Shown here piece after piece: positions 1 through 8,747 of a DNA stretch of 64,000 nucleotides. The notes below the pieces were generated by a model, which did no database searches, was not told where the DNA came from, and saw nothing but the letters and a program-made list of their open reading frames with translations. The DNA is taken from positions 186,001 to 250,000 of the forward strand of contig CAWHBF010000029.1 in the NCBI GenBank assembly GCA_963827515.1, given 5' to 3'. The stretch is from JABFSA01 sp963827515 (lineage in GTDB: Bacteria; Acidobacteriota; Vicinamibacteria; Vicinamibacterales; UBA2999). The translations under genes were made by a program, and so were the position numbers. Numbering within the stretch: position 1 is the first letter of the stretch; every line of letters starts with the position of its first letter.

Positions 1-1
1 G

Positions 2-1531
2 CTGGACTTCGAACAAGATATCGGCTCGCCAGGCGAATTTCCGTTCACCCGCGGCGTCCAGCCGGACATGTACCGAGGTCGAGCATGGACCATGCGTCAG
101 TACGCGGGCTTCGCGGCCGCCTCCGAGTCGAACCGCCGCTTTCGCTACCTCCTCGAGCAGGGAGTCAGCGGGCTCAGCGTCGCCTTCGACCTTCCCACCC
201 AGATCGGCTACGACTCCGACCATCCGCTGGCGGCAGGTGAAGTCGGACGGGTGGGCGTTGCAATCGACTCAATCGAGGACATGGCGGTTCTTTTCGAGGG
301 TATCCCTCTCGACAGGGTGTCGAGCTCGATGACCATCAACGCGACCGCCATCATCCTGCTGGCGCTGTATGGCGCCGTAGCGAGGCGGCAGGGCGTCGCA
401 CTTGCCTCGCTATCCGGCACTGTGCAGAACGACATCCTCAAGGAGTACGTCGCGCGAGGAACGTACATCTACCCGCCGCGGCCCTCGATGCGCATCGTGA
501 CAGACGTGATCGCGTTCTGTGCGCAGGAGATGCCACGATGGAACCCGATCTCCGTCAGCGGGTACCGCATCCGCGAAGCAGGCTCCACCGCCGCGCAGGA
601 GATCGCATTCACGCTCGCGCACGGCCGGGCGTACGTGCAGGCCGCGGTGGACGTGGGCCTCGACCCCAATGTCTTCGGTCAGCGAATCTCGTTCTTCTTC
701 AGCGCTCACAATGTCTTTCTGGAGGAGATTGCCAAGTTCCGAGCCGCACGCCGCATGTGGGCGCGCATCATGCGCGACCAGTTCGGCGCAACGGATCCGC
801 GTGCCCAGCAGCTTCGCTTCCACGCCCAGACGGCGGGCAGTACGCTCACGGCCCAGCAGCCCGACAACAACATCGTGCGTGTCGCGATCCAAGCCCTCGC
901 CGCAGTGCTCGGGGGCACGCAGTCGCTGCACTGCAACGGCCGAGACGAGGCGCTGGCCCTGCCGACCGAGGAAAGCGCGACGATCGCGCTGCGCACTCAG
1001 CAGATTCTGCTGCACGAAACCGGCGTGGCCAACACGGTGGACCCGGTGGCAGGTGCGTATGAGATCGAAGAGTGTACGAGCGCGCTCGAACGCGACGCCC
1101 TCCAGCTCATCGAGCGCCTGGATGCCGCCGGGGGCGCATTGTCGGCGATCGAGACGGGCTACGTCCGCCGACAGATCCAGGAAGAGGCCTACCGGGCGCA
1201 GCAAGCCGTCGATGCAGGCACGGCGATTGTGGTGGGCGTGAACCGGTTTCAGACTCGTGACTCGGGACTGGGGACCCGGGATTCGGTCGATTCCTTCTCC
1301 ATGGATCCCGCACTCGAGCGGCAGCAGATCGAACGCCTGCGTGCCGTGCGCGCAGGGCGCAGCGAAAGCGACTGGGCGGACGCACTCGACGCCGTGGATC
1401 GAGCGGCGCGCGACGGATCCAATCTCGTGCCGCCGATCATCACCGCTGCGGAAAAGCACGCCACACTTGGTGAAGTCGCCGACAGGCTCCGGCAGGTCTT
1501 CGGCGAGTATCAGGACGTTTCCAGCAGCTGA
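2..1531 (+). CDS. methylmalonyl-CoA mutase (acyl-CoA mutase) large subunit, 5' partial
   Basis: The substrate-binding TIM-barrel chain of a B12-dependent acyl-CoA mutase, most likely methylmalonyl-CoA to succinyl-CoA. The frame is open to the window edge, so the true start lies upstream; 509 residues are visible. Family signatures are TMRQYAGF, GLSVAFDLPTQIGYDSDHP, SGTVQNDILKEY, PPRPSMR, SVSGYRIREAG and TQSLHCNGRDEALALPTE. The C-terminal cobalamin-binding domain is absent, so this is the separate large-subunit type that needs a small B12 subunit encoded elsewhere. After VVGVNRFQ, where relatives have a short acidic linker, the protein reads TRDSGLGTRDSVDSF, encoded by five 7-bp repeats. The stop overlaps the next ATG by one base. 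Substrate specificity (methylmalonyl, ethylmalonyl or isobutyryl) cannot be fixed from the sequence alone. Confidence 0.93.
   Translation: MDFEQDIGSPGEFPFTRGVQPDMYRGRAWTMRQYAGFAAASESNRRFRYLLEQGVSGLSVAFDLPTQIGYDSDHPLAAGEVGRVGVAIDSIEDMAVLFEGIPLDRVSSSMTINATAIILLALYGAVARRQGVALASLSGTVQNDILKEYVARGTYIYPPRPSMRIVTDVIAFCAQEMPRWNPISVSGYRIREAGSTAAQEIAFTLAHGRAYVQAAVDVGLDPNVFGQRISFFFSAHNVFLEEIAKFRAARRMWARIMRDQFGATDPRAQQLRFHAQTAGSTLTAQQPDNNIVRVAIQALAAVLGGTQSLHCNGRDEALALPTEESATIALRTQQILLHETGVANTVDPVAGAYEIEECTSALERDALQLIERLDAAGGALSAIETGYVRRQIQEEAYRAQQAVDAGTAIVVGVNRFQTRDSGLGTRDSVDSFSMDPALERQQIERLRAVRAGRSESDWADALDAVDRAARDGSNLVPPIITAAEKHATLGEVADRLRQVFGEYQDVSSS
1252..1286 (+). repeat. five-unit heptad repeat inside the mutase gene
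   Basis: Five contiguous 7-bp units, GACTCGT GACTCGG GACTGGG GACCCGG GATTCGG, lie in frame inside the mutase linker between the barrel and the C-terminal helical tail. The same word appears in reverse complement at the 3' end of rmuC (27681-27707). The reading frame is kept through the array. Confidence 0.8.
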
Positions 1532-2334
1532 TGGCCGATCCTCTCCTGGACGTTCAGAACCTGTCGGTCGCCTTTGAAGGCCCTTCCCACACCGTCGCGG
1601 CGGTCAAGGATGTCAGCTTCCACGTCGCTCCCGGTGAGACACTGGGGCTCGTCGGCGAATCCGGCAGCGGCAAGTCGGTGACCGCGTTCGCGGTCCTGCA
1701 GCTCCTCCAGCCACCGGGCCGCATCACCGGTGGTCGCATCCTGTTCGAGGGACGCGACTTGGTCACCCTCTCAGAGCGTGAGATGCGTCAGATCAGGGGG
1801 GCGCGGATCTCCTTGATCTTCCAGGAGCCGATGACCGCTCTGAACCCGGTGATGCGCGTCGGCGATCAGATCGCGGAAGCCCTGACGGTCCACGGGCATG
1901 GGAAAGGCGAGGCGCACGACCGCGCCGTCGAGCTCCTGAACGCTGTTCGCATCCCTGATGCGGTGCGACGGGCACGCGACTATCCACACCAACTTTCAGG
2001 AGGGATGCGGCAACGGGTCATGATCGCCATCGCGCTCGCGTGTCATCCGGCGCTGGTCATCGCTGACGAACCCACCACGGCCCTCGACGTGACAATCCAG
2101 GCCCAAGTGCTCGATCTGTTGCGCGATCTGCGTGCCCAGTACAACCTTGCGCTCCTCCTCATCACCCACGACTTTGGCGTCATCGCGGAAATGGCCGACC
2201 GGGTAGCCGTCATGCACCGCGGCGTGCTCGTCGAGCAGGGTCCTGTCAGACAAATCCTGCGGGCGCCGGCGCACGACTACACGCGTCAACTCCTGGCAGC
2301 CGTCCCTGGCATCAGTGCTTCACTGCCGCAATGA
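1531..2334 (+). CDS. oligopeptide/dipeptide ABC transporter ATP-binding protein (OppD/DppD type)
   Basis: ATPase subunit of a peptide-type ABC importer, 267 aa. Walker A GESGSGKS at about residues 42-49, signature LSGGMRQR at about 156, Walker B LVIADEPTTALD and the H-loop LLLITHDFG are all present. FQEPMTALNPVMRVG is typical of the OppD/DppD branch. The ATG overlaps the mutase stop (TGATG), and the stop overlaps the next ATPase ATG (ATGA), so translation is probably coupled. No permease or solute-binding protein lies in the window, so the partner subunits must be encoded elsewhere. The substrate is unknown; peptide is only the family default. Confidence 0.93.
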   Translation: MADPLLDVQNLSVAFEGPSHTVAAVKDVSFHVAPGETLGLVGESGSGKSVTAFAVLQLLQPPGRITGGRILFEGRDLVTLSEREMRQIRGARISLIFQEPMTALNPVMRVGDQIAEALTVHGHGKGEAHDRAVELLNAVRIPDAVRRARDYPHQLSGGMRQRVMIAIALACHPALVIADEPTTALDVTIQAQVLDLLRDLRAQYNLALLLITHDFGVIAEMADRVAVMHRGVLVEQGPVRQILRAPAHDYTRQLLAAVPGISASLPQ

Positions 2335-3248
2335 CCCACCCCACGGGAGCACCCTCTGAGGCGCCGATGACGCCGCTGCTCGAAGTACGGCACTTGGTGA
2401 AGCACTTCGTTCAGCGGCAAGGCCTGTGGCGCCCTCCGTCGGTCGTCAAGGCCGTAGACGACGTGAGCTTCTCTATCCAGGAGGGCGAGATGTTCGGGCT
2501 CGTTGGAGAGTCCGGAAGTGGCAAGAGCACGACTGGCCGCTGCATCCTGCGGCTGGTTGAGCCCTCGTCCGGGGAGGTGGTGTTTCGGGGAGAGAACGTC
2601 TTGACCCATTCGCGGTCGCGGATGCGTCAGGCTCGCCGGCATATGCAGATCGTCTTTCAAGATCCCTACTCTTCGCTCAACCCGAGGATGCGAGCGGGCG
2701 ATATCGTTGAGGAACCGCTCATCATCCATGCCCGCGGTTCCAGATCCGAGCGCCTGGCTCGCGTCGAAGAGCTCTTTGCCCTCGTGGGGCTCGATCGGGA
2801 ACACCAAGCACGGTATCCGCACGAGTTCAGCGGCGGGCAACGCCAGCGAATCGGTATCGCTCGCGCGCTCGCGCTCAATCCGGCGTTCATCATCGCCGAC
2901 GAGGCGGTCTCCGCGCTCGACGTCTCGATCCAGGCGCAGATCGTCAGCCTGATGATGGAGTTGAAGGTGCGGCTCAGACTGACCTTCCTGTTCATCGCCC
3001 ACGACCTTCGCCTCGTGGAACACATCTGCAATAGGGTGGCGGTGATGTATCTGGGAAAAATAGTGGAGATGGGAGACACCAGGCCGCTCTTCGCCAACCC
3101 CACGCATCCCTACACACGCGCACTCCTCAGCGCCGTACCGGTCCTCGATCCGGATGCGCCGCGTCGGCGCGTCACGTTCGATTCAGCAGCCTTCGATCGG
3201 GATGCGCCGCTCAAGGAGATTGGCCCGATGCACTGGGCGGCGGTGTGA
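2331..3248 (+). CDS. oligopeptide/dipeptide ABC transporter ATP-binding protein (OppF/DppF type)
   Basis: Second ATPase of the same pair, 305 aa, starting on the ATGA overlap with the OppD-like gene. Walker A is GESGSGKST at about residue 59 and the signature FSGGQRQRIGIARAL begins near 166. Walker B is FIIADEAVSALD, where the usual DEP is DEA. FQDPYSSLNPRMR and the C-terminal NPTHPYTRALLSAVP are hallmarks of the OppF/DppF branch. An internal ATG at 2367 (MTPLLEVRHLVKHF) also matches where relatives begin, so the first 12 residues may not be translated. It likely forms a heterodimer with the preceding ATPase. Confidence 0.93.
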   Translation: MTHPTGAPSEAPMTPLLEVRHLVKHFVQRQGLWRPPSVVKAVDDVSFSIQEGEMFGLVGESGSGKSTTGRCILRLVEPSSGEVVFRGENVLTHSRSRMRQARRHMQIVFQDPYSSLNPRMRAGDIVEEPLIIHARGSRSERLARVEELFALVGLDREHQARYPHEFSGGQRQRIGIARALALNPAFIIADEAVSALDVSIQAQIVSLMMELKVRLRLTFLFIAHDLRLVEHICNRVAVMYLGKIVEMGDTRPLFANPTHPYTRALLSAVPVLDPDAPRRRVTFDSAAFDRDAPLKEIGPMHWAAV

Positions 3249-3298
3249 TTCCAGGACCTTCTTGATTTTCCACCGACTCAGGTTGTACTCGTGACGTC

Positions 3299-5167
3299 AT
3301 GAGCCCTCGTGCCGGATCGGCGACCTACCGTCTCGTCATGACGGGGCTCCTGTTGTGGGCCATGGCGGCGGCAACATACGCGACCCTTCGTCTGACGTTC
3401 GGGTATCGTCCCGCCGTACATCCATGTCCGATGGAGCCCCTCCGTTGACGAGGCCACGCGGCAGCGCATGGAGCAGCGACACAGCCTTGTGCTTCCGAAA
3501 CTACAGGACGAGCGCACCTACAGTTACGCCCTCATCAACACGGACGACGAGAACGTCAGGGGGCTCGTCCTCGACCCTGCCGTGGAGGATACCCACTACC
3601 TCCACAGGACGGCATTTCGGGTGGGATACTTTGCACCTCGCCTCCCGTATCTGACACCCCGCCCGGCGATACCAGCCGCGTTGGAACTCATTTCGGTGCT
3701 GATTTTTCTGGGCGGACTCGCGAGTGCCGGCCTCGCGCTTCTCGGAATCGTCGCACCCGGCCTCGTTCAAGGGCGCATCCTCATCGCCAGAAATGCGTTT
3801 CTCGACCCTCGAACGGCGTGGCGCGTCACGAAGGCTCATGTCGCATCCTGGATCGCTGGACGAATTCCAGACGCCTCTGCGGAGGCGGTCGCGCTGTTCC
3901 GAATCGTGTTCGGGGGACTGCTCTTGAATCTCGTGCTCAGGAGGCCAGTGTCTGCAGAGATGGCCGCTGAAGCAGAGAATGGCGTCTCAGTCGACTCATC
4001 AGCTCCTGCTGCGAATCTTCATCGACGCGCCCTGGCTTGCCGACTGGCTGCCGGCGTGGCTCGTCTTTTGGGGCTCGCTCTTCATCGTCGGAGCCTTCGC
4101 ACGGATGGCATTCGCATGTCTGACGATCGGTATGCTCGGCTGGGCGACGCTCTACACGATCGCGACGTCGTACCACACCGTCTGCGCTCTTCTCCTATCG
4201 CTCCTCGCTCTGCAATGGTCGAGGTGGGGCGATGCGTGGAGCGTTGATGCGTGGAGGCAGCGCGCCCATCCGGCGCCGCGCGGCACGCCGCAGGAGTATG
4301 GATACACGACGTGGGCTCCCGCCCTGGTCCTGGGGATTGTGTACTTCGCGGCTGCGTTCGCGAAAATGCGAGACACCGGTCTCGCCTGGATTCTGAACGG
4401 AACCGTCAAATACCACTTTCTCTCGGATTCGCCTCAAGCGATGGTCGACTGGGGACTTCAACTCGGCCACTATCCTGGACTCGCGATCGCCCTCTCCTTC
4501 TGCGCCATCGCCGTTGAAACGCTCATCATTGTCGGAGTCAGCGCTCGTGCGTATCGCTATCGTGTCGCGGCGGGACTCGGCGCGCTGTCCCTGATGACCG
4601 GCTTCGTTCTGCTGCAGGGTATCTACTGGCCCGCGTGGTGGATCCTGCTCCTCTCGTTTCTGCCGTGGCACCTCGTGCGCCCGGCGGCTCGCGAAGTCTC
4701 CGTGCCGCACGGGCCGGTAACGATGGTTCCAGCGCGCCAGCCGAAGTTCGCGATTGCTCTGGTCACTTGCACTGCTCGGACAGCAGTCCATCGTCTCGCT
4801 GATGAGAATCGAAGCCTCTCCGGTGCTATCGACCTACGACATGTACGCGACGACCTACGGCAGTCCCGCCGACTACGAGCACAATGCCGGTCAGGCGTAC
4901 TGGATTGTCGGGCTGGATCAGGCCGCGAAGACACATAGATGTCGCATCAATCCAATCGATGCGCGCAAAATCGAACGCGCCGGTTTCGCCGCCGATCGAT
5001 CGTTGACGGAAGGGCTCCTACGCCGCTGCTTCGATCCCTCGGTCCCTCTTCAACAGGTCTCACTCGAAGCGACGAGGGTCCAGGTGGACTGGGCGCGTTG
5101 GCAACTCCTCGATGAACCCGTTCGTACGTTGCTGACCGATCCCATTGCGCCAGAACAGCTCAAGTAG
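3299..5167 (+). CDS. HTTM-domain membrane protein, interrupted by three frameshifts
   Basis: Paralogue of the intact 623-aa HTTM protein at 50388-52259, on the vitamin-K-dependent carboxylase-like HTTM fold (several membrane helices plus a periplasmic tail). It reads in three frames. An N-terminal helix is followed by IHVRWSPSVDEATRQRME after a break near 3418. A second break lies near 3965-3985, before the HTTM core (GDAWSVDAW, AWILNGTVKYHFLSD, PAWWILLLSFLPW). A third lies near 4745-4790, before RIEASPVLSTYDMYATTYGS. The total length is a multiple of three, which fits three single-base insertions. Together the segments cover the whole protein with well-conserved residues, so this looks like a damaged read of a real gene. 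True pseudogenisation is possible. Function unknown. Confidence 0.75.
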
Positions 5168-5178
5168 CATCGACGTCG

Positions 5179-5865
5179 TCACGAAGGCCGCCGGACATCT
5201 CTTTCCAGCTGACCATCTCTGAAATAGAGCGTCCGAGCAGCAAACGCCGCGATGTCCGCCTCGTGCGTCACGAGCACGATCGTGTTGCCGGCCTGATGAA
5301 GTCGGCCAAAGAGCGCCATGAGCTCGGCGCCGGTCTTCGAGTCGAGGTTGCCCGTTGGCTCATCTGCCAGGAGCAGCGACGGGTTGTTCACGAGAGCGCG
5401 TGCAATGGCGACTCGCTGGCGCTGTCCGCCTGAGAGCTCGTTCGGGCGATGTGTGACGCGGGAAGACAGGTCGACGGTCGCAAGCGCGTCGCGTGCCCTC
5501 GCCTCGCGGTCTTTGGCTGCAACCCCGGCGTACACGAGCGGAAGCTCGACGTTGTGAAGCGCGGACGCGCGCGGCAGAAGATTGAATGTCTGAAACACGA
5601 ACCCGATCTCTTCGTTGCGGATCCGCGCGAGCTCGTTGTCGTTCATCTCGCCGACCCGCTTGCCGTTCAGCGAGTAGCTCCCACTCGTCGGCGAATCGAG
5701 ACAGCCGATGAGATTCATCAACGTCGACTTGCCCGATCCCGACGGTCCCATGACGGCGACGTACTCACCCCGCTCGATGTCGACGGAGACGCCGCGCAAG
5801 GCATGGACCTTCTCCTCGCCCATCACGTACGTTTTCCACAGATCGCGGGTTTCGATAAGGGGCAT
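5179..5865 (-). CDS. ABC transporter ATP-binding protein, LolD/MacB-like
   Basis: A 228-aa ATPase of the LolD/MacB/FtsE-like group that powers lipoprotein release or macrolide/peptide export through FtsX-like permeases. Walker A GPSGSGKST, signature NELSGGQRQRVAIARAL, Walker B LLLADEPTGNLDS and H-loop LVTHEADIA are intact. The phrase GFVFQTFNLLPRASALHNVELPL is typical of this branch. It is last in a minus-strand run pilB-like, J-domain protein, ATPase, with 6 bp between it and the J-domain gene. No FtsX-like permease is adjacent, so the export partner is not identified. It converges on the HTTM gene ending 11 bp away. Confidence 0.9.
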   Translation of the reverse strand: MPLIETRDLWKTYVMGEEKVHALRGVSVDIERGEYVAVMGPSGSGKSTLMNLIGCLDSPTSGSYSLNGKRVGEMNDNELARIRNEEIGFVFQTFNLLPRASALHNVELPLVYAGVAAKDREARARDALATVDLSSRVTHRPNELSGGQRQRVAIARALVNNPSLLLADEPTGNLDSKTGAELMALFGRLHQAGNTIVLVTHEADIAAFAARTLYFRDGQLERDVRRPS

Positions 5866-5871
5866 GGGTTC

Positions 5872-6591
5872 CTAGGCGGCCCGCAGACGCTGCACGAGCG
5901 CTCGCACCATGGATGGCGCATCGGCAGGCACGTGCGCAGACCAGGTCCTGATGTCGATGGGTACGACAATGAGTGTGACGCCTGCCTGCAGCGACCGCCT
6001 CCGAAGGTCGTCGATCGCCCTTCCCAGATCAGCGGCAGGAGCAACGGCCTCACCCATCACGAGCAGGCAGATCTCTGGAGGGTTGTCGCGTATCAGCCGC
6101 TGCGCCTTCGCAACGACGTCCTCCACGGCCGCCGCGTCAACCGCGGGAACCATCCGGACCAGGAAGCGCAGCTGGCGTCGTCTCCATGTCTTCGGCGAGG
6201 TGCTGGCGACGTCGAAGCCGTGCACAGGCGTCTCCTTGCAGGATCCGAACTCCTGTCGAAGCGCGTCACGCACGCGTCCGAGCACGGCCCGTCGCACCAA
6301 CTCCATCGCCTCGGCGCGATCGTCCGAGAATCCCCAGTCGCCCCGTGACGGTGCGGCGGCCGCGGCAACTCGTGAGTCGTAGACGGTACGCGCCGACGGG
6401 TTGCTGAGCGTTCGGTATGCCTCGGTGATTTCAGCCGTCTTCGCGGCAGCGATTTCATGGAACTCAGCACCCAGGTGCTGAACCTTGTCTGGATGGTAGC
6501 GAGCGAGCGCACGACGGTACGCGTGCCTGATCTCGCCGGGCGAGGCCGTCGGGGATACTTCCAGCACCTCGTAGCAGCTCTTCATGGCCAT
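5872..6591 (-). CDS. J-domain (DnaJ-like) protein with uncharacterised C-terminal domain
   Basis: 239 aa. The first 70 residues form a J-domain (CYEVLEVSPTASPGEIRHAY, then YHPDK carrying the HPD motif, then ITEAYRTLSNPSARTVYDS) that would stimulate a DnaK-type ATPase. There is no G/F region, zinc-finger or DnaJ C-terminal domain. Instead about 150 residues follow that I do not recognise, with alternating alpha/beta character (LRFLVRMVPAVDAAAVEDVV, PPEICLLVMGEAV, AGVTLIVVPIDIRTW). The ATG at 6591 begins 4 bp after the pilB-like stop; a second ATG at 6585 is also possible. Tight spacing suggests co-transcription and a link to the secretion ATPase, but the role is unknown. Confidence 0.85.
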   Translation of the reverse strand: MAMKSCYEVLEVSPTASPGEIRHAYRRALARYHPDKVQHLGAEFHEIAAAKTAEITEAYRTLSNPSARTVYDSRVAAAAAPSRGDWGFSDDRAEAMELVRRAVLGRVRDALRQEFGSCKETPVHGFDVASTSPKTWRRRQLRFLVRMVPAVDAAAVEDVVAKAQRLIRDNPPEICLLVMGEAVAPAADLGRAIDDLRRRSLQAGVTLIVVPIDIRTWSAHVPADAPSMVRALVQRLRAA

Positions 6592-6595
6592 CGGT

Positions 6596-8587
6596 CTACC
6601 GGACGGCGCGCAGCCGCGGTGCAAGTGCTGGAGGTGTCTGCGTGTCGGGAGTCGCCCCTGTGCTTTCGGCGCAGTACGGACAGTACTTCCAGTCGGGCTG
6701 AATGGTCCGTCCGCAGTTCGAGCAACCACCACCGAGGTGGTGACCGCAGGCCGGACAGGCCATGAAGTCCGGCTCGACCTCGCTGCCGCAGTTCGAACAG
6801 GCACCATCGCTCTTCCGAACATCGGTGACGACACGAAGCAACTCCTCCGGTGTCGTCAGCCCGGCCTTCACCTTGAGCAGACCGTCTTCGCCGAGAGAAC
6901 GCATGCCGGCGGCCCTGGCTGCCGCGCACAGATCTGCCCCCGTCACCTTCCGGGCAATGAGTCGGCGCATCTCGTCGGTGACGGGCATGATTTCGTAGAT
7001 GCCGATGCGCCCTCGGTAGCCAGTCTGGCGACACTGCTCGCAGCCGGCGGCGTCGTAGAACGTAACGCCCTCTGCTTCCGCTTCGGGGAGACCGATGGCA
7101 CGGAGCCTTTCCGGCTCTGGCGTGTACGCACGACGGCAACTCATGCACAGTCTTCGCACGAGTCGTTGCGCGATGACGCCGACCAGTGCAGACGCGGACA
7201 CATATGGCTCGATGCCGATGTCGGCGAGGCGCGCGACGGACGACGGCGCATCGTCCGTATGAAGGGTCGAGAGCACCAGGTGCCCCGTCTGCGCCGCCTG
7301 CATCGCCACGCGCGCAGTGTCTTGATCGCGGATCTCGCCAACGAGCACGACGTCGGGATCCTGGCGCAGGATCGCCCGCAGCGACCGTGCGAACGTCAGT
7401 TCAATCTTGCTGTTGATCTGTGTCTGGTTGACGCCCGGTATCTGGTACTCGACGGGATCCTCAATCGTGACGATGTTCGTCCGCTCGGATCGCAGCGAGG
7501 CCAGCGCCGAGCACAGCGTCGTGGTCTTGCCGGATCCGGTCGGGCCGACAACGAGAATCATCCCGTGCTGGTGACGCAGGAAGGTCTGCAGCTGCGCCAA
7601 CGCCGCCGGGGAGAACCCGAGTGTGTCGAGGGGCGGCACCCCCTTGCGGTGGTCAAGGACCCGGAGGACGACTTTTTCTCCCAGGATCGTGCGCAACGTG
7701 GACACCCGGAGATCGAGGCTGTGCCCACCATCAGCGCTGGTGCGAATACGACCATCCTGGGGCAAGCGCTTCTCGGCGATGTCGAGGCCAGCCATGACCT
7801 TGATGCGAGCCACGAGCCCCTCGTGAACCCATTTCGGCAGGTCCATCACCTCTTTCAGCAATCCATCCAGCCGATGGCGTACCGCGACGCCAGACTCGGT
7901 CGGCTCGAGGTGAACATCGCTCGCCCCGCTTCGCAACGCGCTCTTGATGACCAGGCCGACGATGTCAACGATCGGTGCGGCATCTGACGTCGCGGGTTCC
8001 GGTCTGGTTGACGCATCCGGTTGCGGAACGAGGGCCAGCGCAGCGTCGGGATAACCCCGACGAATCGCCTCCGTGATGTCTTCTCGCGTCGCTACCGCCT
8101 GCCTGACCCGACACCCTGTGTGAAACTCGACATCCTGGACCAGCTCAAGCAGCAGGGGGTCCGCCATCGCGACGGTCAGCACGTTCTTCTCGACCGCTAT
8201 TGCGACGCACGTGTGGGTCAGCGCCAGTCTCTTCGGGATGCGAAGGAGAGCGTCGGCCACGGGCGGGTGTTCGCTGAGGTCTGCGAACGGGAGCCCCAGT
8301 TGGTGTGCCAGGACCTCTGCGATCTGGCGCTCGGAGGCGAGGTTCATCCGAATCAGCACGGAGCCCAGGCGCTCGCCAGACCGGCCGTGCTCCGCGAGCG
8401 CCTCTCGGAGGTCGGTTTCGCTCACGACCCCCGCCTGGCGGAGACATTCTCCGATCACCCTACGCACTGGCGCCCCCAGCGTGTGATCGACCGGTGCCCG
8501 GATTCGCGCCGACAGCCCGTCCCCATGCGACAGGCCCATTACTACCATCGTCGAGGGGCAATCTCCAGACCCCATTCGTCCGCGCAC
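6596..8587 (-). CDS. GspE/PilB-type secretion ATPase with C-terminal double zinc ribbon
   Basis: 663-aa hexameric ATPase of the type II secretion / type IV pilus assembly family. It has an N-terminal MshEN/GspE_N-like domain (about 40-190), Walker A GPTGSGKTTTL at about 350, the Asp box NIVTIEDPVEYQI, Walker B DPDVVLVGEIRD, the His box GHLVLSTLHTDDA, and the tetracysteine element CMSCRR...CEQCRQTGYRGR. After the normal end of the family (LLKVKAGLTTPEELLRVV) come about 60 extra residues with four CxxC pairs (CSNCG, CPACG, CSNCG, CPYCA), a double zinc ribbon. The annotated ATG is upstream of plausible internal starts MVVMGLSHGDG, so the first 13-16 residues are uncertain. No pilin or platform gene is nearby. 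Confidence 0.92.
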   Translation of the reverse strand: MRGRMGSGDCPSTMVVMGLSHGDGLSARIRAPVDHTLGAPVRRVIGECLRQAGVVSETDLREALAEHGRSGERLGSVLIRMNLASERQIAEVLAHQLGLPFADLSEHPPVADALLRIPKRLALTHTCVAIAVEKNVLTVAMADPLLLELVQDVEFHTGCRVRQAVATREDITEAIRRGYPDAALALVPQPDASTRPEPATSDAAPIVDIVGLVIKSALRSGASDVHLEPTESGVAVRHRLDGLLKEVMDLPKWVHEGLVARIKVMAGLDIAEKRLPQDGRIRTSADGGHSLDLRVSTLRTILGEKVVLRVLDHRKGVPPLDTLGFSPAALAQLQTFLRHQHGMILVVGPTGSGKTTTLCSALASLRSERTNIVTIEDPVEYQIPGVNQTQINSKIELTFARSLRAILRQDPDVVLVGEIRDQDTARVAMQAAQTGHLVLSTLHTDDAPSSVARLADIGIEPYVSASALVGVIAQRLVRRLCMSCRRAYTPEPERLRAIGLPEAEAEGVTFYDAAGCEQCRQTGYRGRIGIYEIMPVTDEMRRLIARKVTGADLCAAARAAGMRSLGEDGLLKVKAGLTTPEELLRVVTDVRKSDGACSNCGSEVEPDFMACPACGHHLGGGCSNCGRTIQPDWKYCPYCAESTGATPDTQTPPALAPRLRAVR

Positions 8588-8734
8588 GCTAAAGCATGCG
8601 CTCTACGGAAAGCTCGTGAGGTGAGCATGCGCTCTACGGAAGGCGTCGTGAGGTGAGCATGCGCTCTACGGAAGGCGTCGTGAGGTGAGCATGCGCTCTA
8701 CGGGAGATGTAGCGCGCAGGCTTTAGCCTGCGCG
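8582..8734. repeat. 32-bp tandem array flanked by GCGCAxGC hairpins
   Basis: Between the acs stop and the pilB-like start. Contiguous copies of a 31-32-bp unit beginning GCATGCGCTCTACGG start at 8594, 8625, 8657 and 8689, the last truncated. The left edge (CGCGCACGCTAAAGC) is a degenerate copy, and the right edge (GTAGCGCGCAGGC, TTTA, GCCTGCGCG) a clear copy, of the hairpin family also found at 22603-22696 and 29531-29558. No open reading frame or spacer structure is present. Confidence 0.85.
8713..8734 (-). terminator. hairpin terminator downstream of acs
   Basis: A perfect 9-bp stem (CGCGCAGGC / GCCTGCGCG) with a TTTA loop lies 14 bp beyond the acs stop on the minus strand. There is no long U-tract, so its termination role is inferred from position. 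Confidence 0.55.
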
Positions 8735-8747
8735 TGGGGAAGGACGG

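Noticed and set aside
1531..3248. A complete peptide transporter operon
   Set aside because: Only the two ATPases are present; no permease or binding protein gene is found on either side.
3299..5167. Calling the first HTTM gene a pseudogene
   Set aside because: All three breaks fit single-base insertions and conserved motifs continue across them, matching the pattern in essential-type genes such as acs.
6584..7987. Long plus-strand reading frame antisense to the secretion ATPase
   Set aside because: It is a GC-driven shadow frame: no domain, no ribosome-binding site, and the opposite strand encodes a clear PilB-type protein.
8594..8704. Possible CRISPR array
   Set aside because: The 31-32-bp units are contiguous with no unique spacers, and no cas gene is present.
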